This document shows positions 61,580 through 64,000 of a DNA stretch of 64,000 nucleotides, in pieces. The notes under the pieces are model-generated. The model was given only the letters and a program-made list of their open reading frames with translations, was not told the origin of the DNA and searched no databases. Position 1 is the first letter of the stretch. The number at the start of each line of letters is the position of its first letter. The position numbers were made by a program, and so were the translations under genes. Source of the stretch: Bradyrhizobium sp. CSS354 (GTDB lineage Bacteria > Pseudomonadota > Alphaproteobacteria > Rhizobiales > Xanthobacteraceae); assembly GCF_029051725.1 (NCBI RefSeq), contig NZ_JAACFU010000008.1, forward strand, positions 186,001 to 250,000, in the 5' to 3' direction.

Positions 61580-64000
61580 TCAGAGCTGCTGCACGTCCAC
61601 GACGCCCGCGACCGCCTTGATGGCGCCGGCGATCTGCGGCGAGACCTTGAAGCGGCCGGGCAGCTTCATCTCGACCTCGGTCTCGAGGTCAAGCATCATG
61701 ACCAGCGAGACCTCGCCGTCGCCGTTGGAGCGCGGCGCGGTGCCGGGACTGCCGACCTTCGGCACGGCGCCGTTCGAAGCGGCCATGTCGGGGCCGGCGA
61801 GACGCTTGGCGATCGATTCCAGCGGCTTGGTGTCGCGCACGAAGATGCGCAGGCCCTTCTGCGTCTTGGCCGCGGCCTCGTCCAGCGGCTCGGCGTGGAG
61901 CACGCGCGCGCGGACGTCCTCGCCCTGGAGCTCGGCGCCGAGCTGGAGCAGCACCGCGGCGCCCGGCTCCAGCACGTCGCGATATTGCGCGAGGCCTTCG
62001 GAGAACAGCACCGCCTCGAAGTGACCCGTGGGATCAGAGAGCCCCATGATGCCCATCTTGTTGCCGGTCTTGGTCCGCCGCTCCATGCGCGACACCACGG
62101 TGGCGGCGACCTTGCCTGCGGTGGCGCCGGTCTTCACCGCGCGCGAGAACTCGGCCCAGGACTGCACGCGCAGCCGCTTCAGCACGGTGGCGTAATCGTC
62201 GAGCGGATGTCCCGACAGGAAGAAGCCGATCGCGTCATATTCGCGGCGCAGCCGCTCGGCCGGCAACCAGGGCTCGATCTGCGGCAGCATGATGGTCGGC
62301 GCGTCCGCCGAGCTGCCGAACATGTCGTTCTGGCCGATGGTCGCAGCTTCGTTCGCCCGCTGGCATGCCGCGAGAATCGAATCTGCGCCGGCGAAGACCC
62401 GCGCCCTGTTCGGCTCCAGGGTGTCGAAGGCGCCCGCGGCGGCCAGGCTTTCGATGATGCGCTTGTTGATCGCGCGCGGCGACACCCGCGCGGCGAAGTC
62501 GGCGAGCGAGGTGAACAAGCCGTTTTTGGTCCGCTCCGCGATGATCTGCTCGACGGCCGCGATGCCGACGCCCTTCAGCGCCGCGAGCGCGTAGTAGATG
62601 GTCTTGTCGCCGACCTCGAAAGTCGCGCCGGAGCGGTTGACGTTGGGCGGCTCGACCTTGATGCCGAGGCGCTGCGCCTCGGCGCGGAATTCGGACAGCT
62701 TGTCGGTATTGTTAAGATCGAGCGTCATCGACGCCGCGATGAACTCCACCGGGTAATGCGCCTTCATGTAGGCGGTGTGGTAGGACACCAGCGCATAGGC
62801 CGCCGCGTGGCTTTTGTTGAAGCCGTAGTCGGCGAATTTTGCCAGCAGCTCGAAGATCGTGTCGGCCTGCCCCTTCGGCACGCCATTTTTCACCGCACCG
62901 GCGACGAAGATCTCGCGCTGCTTCTCCATCTCGGCGCGGATCTTCTTGCCCATGGCGCGGCGCAGCAGGTCGGCGTCGCCGAGCGAATAGCCCGACATCA
63001 CCTGCGCGATCTGCATCACCTGTTCCTGGTAGATGATGACGCCGAAGGTCTCCTTGAGAATCGGCTCCAGCACGGGGTGGAGATATTCCGGCTCCTCGTC
63101 GCCGTGCTTGCGCGCGCAATAGGTCGGGATGTTCGCCATCGGACCCGGTCGATAGAGCGCGACCAGCGCGATGATGTCCTCGAAACGGTCGGGGCGCATG
63201 TCGACCAGCGCGCGCCGCATGCCCTGGCTTTCAACCTGGAACACGCCGACCACCTCGCCGCGCGCCAGCATCTGGTAGCTTTCGGCATCGTCGATCGGCA
63301 GTGTCGCGAGATCGACATGGATGTCGCGCGGCTTGAGCAGTTTGCACGCGACGTCGAGCACGGTCAGCGTCTTCAGGCCGAGGAAGTCGAACTTCACCAG
63401 GCCCGCCGGCTCGACCCATTTCATGTTGAACTGGGTCACCGGCATATCGGATTTGGGATCGCGATACATCGGCACGAGTTCGCTCAGCGGGCGATCGCCG
63501 ATCACGATGCCGGCCGCGTGCGTCGAGGCGTGGCGGGTCAGGCCTTCGAGGCGCTGGGCGATGTCGAAGGCGCGCGCCACCACCGGGTCCTCGTCGCGGA
63601 ACGCCTGGAGCTTCGGCTCGCTCTCGATCGCGGCCGCCAGCGTCACCGGCGCGGCCGGATTCTGCGGCACGAGTTTTGTAAGCTTGTCGACCTGGCCGTA
63701 GGGCATCTGCAGCACGCGGCCGACGTCGCGGAGCACGCCGCGCGCCTGCAGCGTACCGAAGGTGATGATCTGCGCCACCTGGTCGCGACCGTAGCGCTCC
63801 TGGACGTACTTGATCACCTCGCCGCGGCGGTCCTGGCAGAAGTCGATGTCGAAATCCGGCATCGAGACGCGTTCCGGATTGAGGAAGCGCTCGAACAGCA
63901 GGCCGAACTTGATCGGGTCGAGGTCGGTGATAGTGAGCGCCCACGCAACCAGCGAGCCTGCGCCGGAGCCGCGGCCCGGCCCGACCGGAATGCCCTGCCC
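61580..64000 (-). CDS. dnaE: DNA polymerase III subunit alpha, 5' end outside window
   Basis: Replicative polymerase catalytic subunit. The window holds the C-terminal 806 residues; the gene continues beyond base 64000, so about a third (the PHP domain and early palm) is missing. Visible features are PGRGSGAGSLVAW, the palm motif MPDFDIDFCQDRRG with the catalytic aspartates, DFLGLKTLTVLD, GVFQVESQGMRRAL, IALYRPGPM-like ALYRPGPMANIP, FNKSHAAAYALVSYHTAYMK, an HhH region near IAAVEQIIAERT and an OB-fold C-terminal region (GHFEAVLFSEGLAQYRDVLEPG). This is DnaE1, not the SOS-associated DnaE2, judging by the intact C-terminal domains. Confidence 0.97.
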   Translation of the reverse strand, partial: GQGIPVGPGRGSGAGSLVAWALTITDLDPIKFGLLFERFLNPERVSMPDFDIDFCQDRRGEVIKYVQERYGRDQVAQIITFGTLQARGVLRDVGRVLQMPYGQVDKLTKLVPQNPAAPVTLAAAIESEPKLQAFRDEDPVVARAFDIAQRLEGLTRHASTHAAGIVIGDRPLSELVPMYRDPKSDMPVTQFNMKWVEPAGLVKFDFLGLKTLTVLDVACKLLKPRDIHVDLATLPIDDAESYQMLARGEVVGVFQVESQGMRRALVDMRPDRFEDIIALVALYRPGPMANIPTYCARKHGDEEPEYLHPVLEPILKETFGVIIYQEQVMQIAQVMSGYSLGDADLLRRAMGKKIRAEMEKQREIFVAGAVKNGVPKGQADTIFELLAKFADYGFNKSHAAAYALVSYHTAYMKAHYPVEFIAASMTLDLNNTDKLSEFRAEAQRLGIKVEPPNVNRSGATFEVGDKTIYYALAALKGVGIAAVEQIIAERTKNGLFTSLADFAARVSPRAINKRIIESLAAAGAFDTLEPNRARVFAGADSILAACQRANEAATIGQNDMFGSSADAPTIMLPQIEPWLPAERLRREYDAIGFFLSGHPLDDYATVLKRLRVQSWAEFSRAVKTGATAGKVAATVVSRMERRTKTGNKMGIMGLSDPTGHFEAVLFSEGLAQYRDVLEPGAAVLLQLGAELQGEDVRARVLHAEPLDEAAAKTQKGLRIFVRDTKPLESIAKRLAGPDMAASNGAVPKVGSPGTAPRSNGDGEVSLVMMLDLETEVEMKLPGRFKVSPQIAGAIKAVAGVVDVQQL

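Noticed and set aside
1..64000. tRNA, rRNA, CRISPR, IS transposase or prophage genes
   Set aside because: Searched by eye on both strands; none found that I can support.

Overview
This 64 kb window is high-GC chromosomal DNA of an alphaproteobacterium, most likely Bradyrhizobium or a close relative in the Nitrobacteraceae. The evidence is gene order (trpD-trpC-moaC, moeA-lexA, comEC-gltX-gltA, and the rpsB-to-lpxB envelope cluster), the alphaproteobacterial GAAC-N7-GAAC LexA box, the long C-terminal extension of ribosomal protein S2, and strong G/C bias at third codon positions, which also fills the opposite strands with long spurious open frames. I see no rRNA, tRNA, CRISPR array, prophage or transposase gene.

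Layout. 0-9.3 kb: queF (queuosine pathway), a frameshifted molybdate-type periplasmic binding protein, a glutaminase fused to STAS and cyclic-nucleotide-binding domains, then a minus-strand block with an MFS transporter, kdsA, a NIPSNAP protein, pyrG, secG and tpiA. 9.4-13.7 kb: a PpiD-like periplasmic folding factor, trpD, trpC and moaC. 13.7-23.5 kb: an accessory stretch separating moaC from moeA, with a GGDEF-EAL c-di-GMP enzyme, a TetR regulator and EamA exporter sharing an operator motif, an SDR, a CtpA-like protease, an FMN-dependent alpha-hydroxy-acid oxidase with a HAD phosphatase, and a small orphan. 23.5-27.7 kb: moeA, lexA, an orphan and a three-GAF-repeat protein. 27.7-35.6 kb: comEC (frameshifted), two small proteins, glnS, gltX and gltA with a strong terminator. 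35.7-42.5 kb: a second accessory block, comprising a ROK regulator, a complete four-gene sugar-type ABC importer and an SDR dehydrogenase in overlapping frames, followed by a 610-bp segment bounded by 13-bp inverted repeats around one AT-richer orphan gene. 42.5-57.8 kb: the minus-strand housekeeping operon rpsB-tsf-pyrH-frr-uppS-cdsA-dxr-rseP-bamA-lpxD-fabZ-lpxA-lpxI-lpxB, interrupted only by a plus-strand KTSC-domain gene. 58-64 kb: a proline-rich caspase-fold protein without catalytic residues, an exported beta-carbonic anhydrase and the 3' two thirds of dnaE.

How the genes work together. The largest unit links translation (S2, EF-Ts, RRF), nucleotide supply (UMP kinase, with CTP synthase elsewhere), isoprenoid and phospholipid precursors (Dxr, UppS, CdsA), outer-membrane biogenesis (RseP, BamA) and lipid A synthesis (LpxD, FabZ, LpxA, LpxI, LpxB); kdsA supplies the Kdo precursor from another locus. 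The ROK-ABC-SDR set looks like a self-contained carbohydrate uptake and oxidation cassette. The least explained items are the inverted-repeat-bounded segment at 41.87-42.48 kb, the catalytically dead caspase homologue at 58-60.5 kb, the triple-GAF protein, and two genes (modA-like, comEC) each broken by one apparent frameshift.
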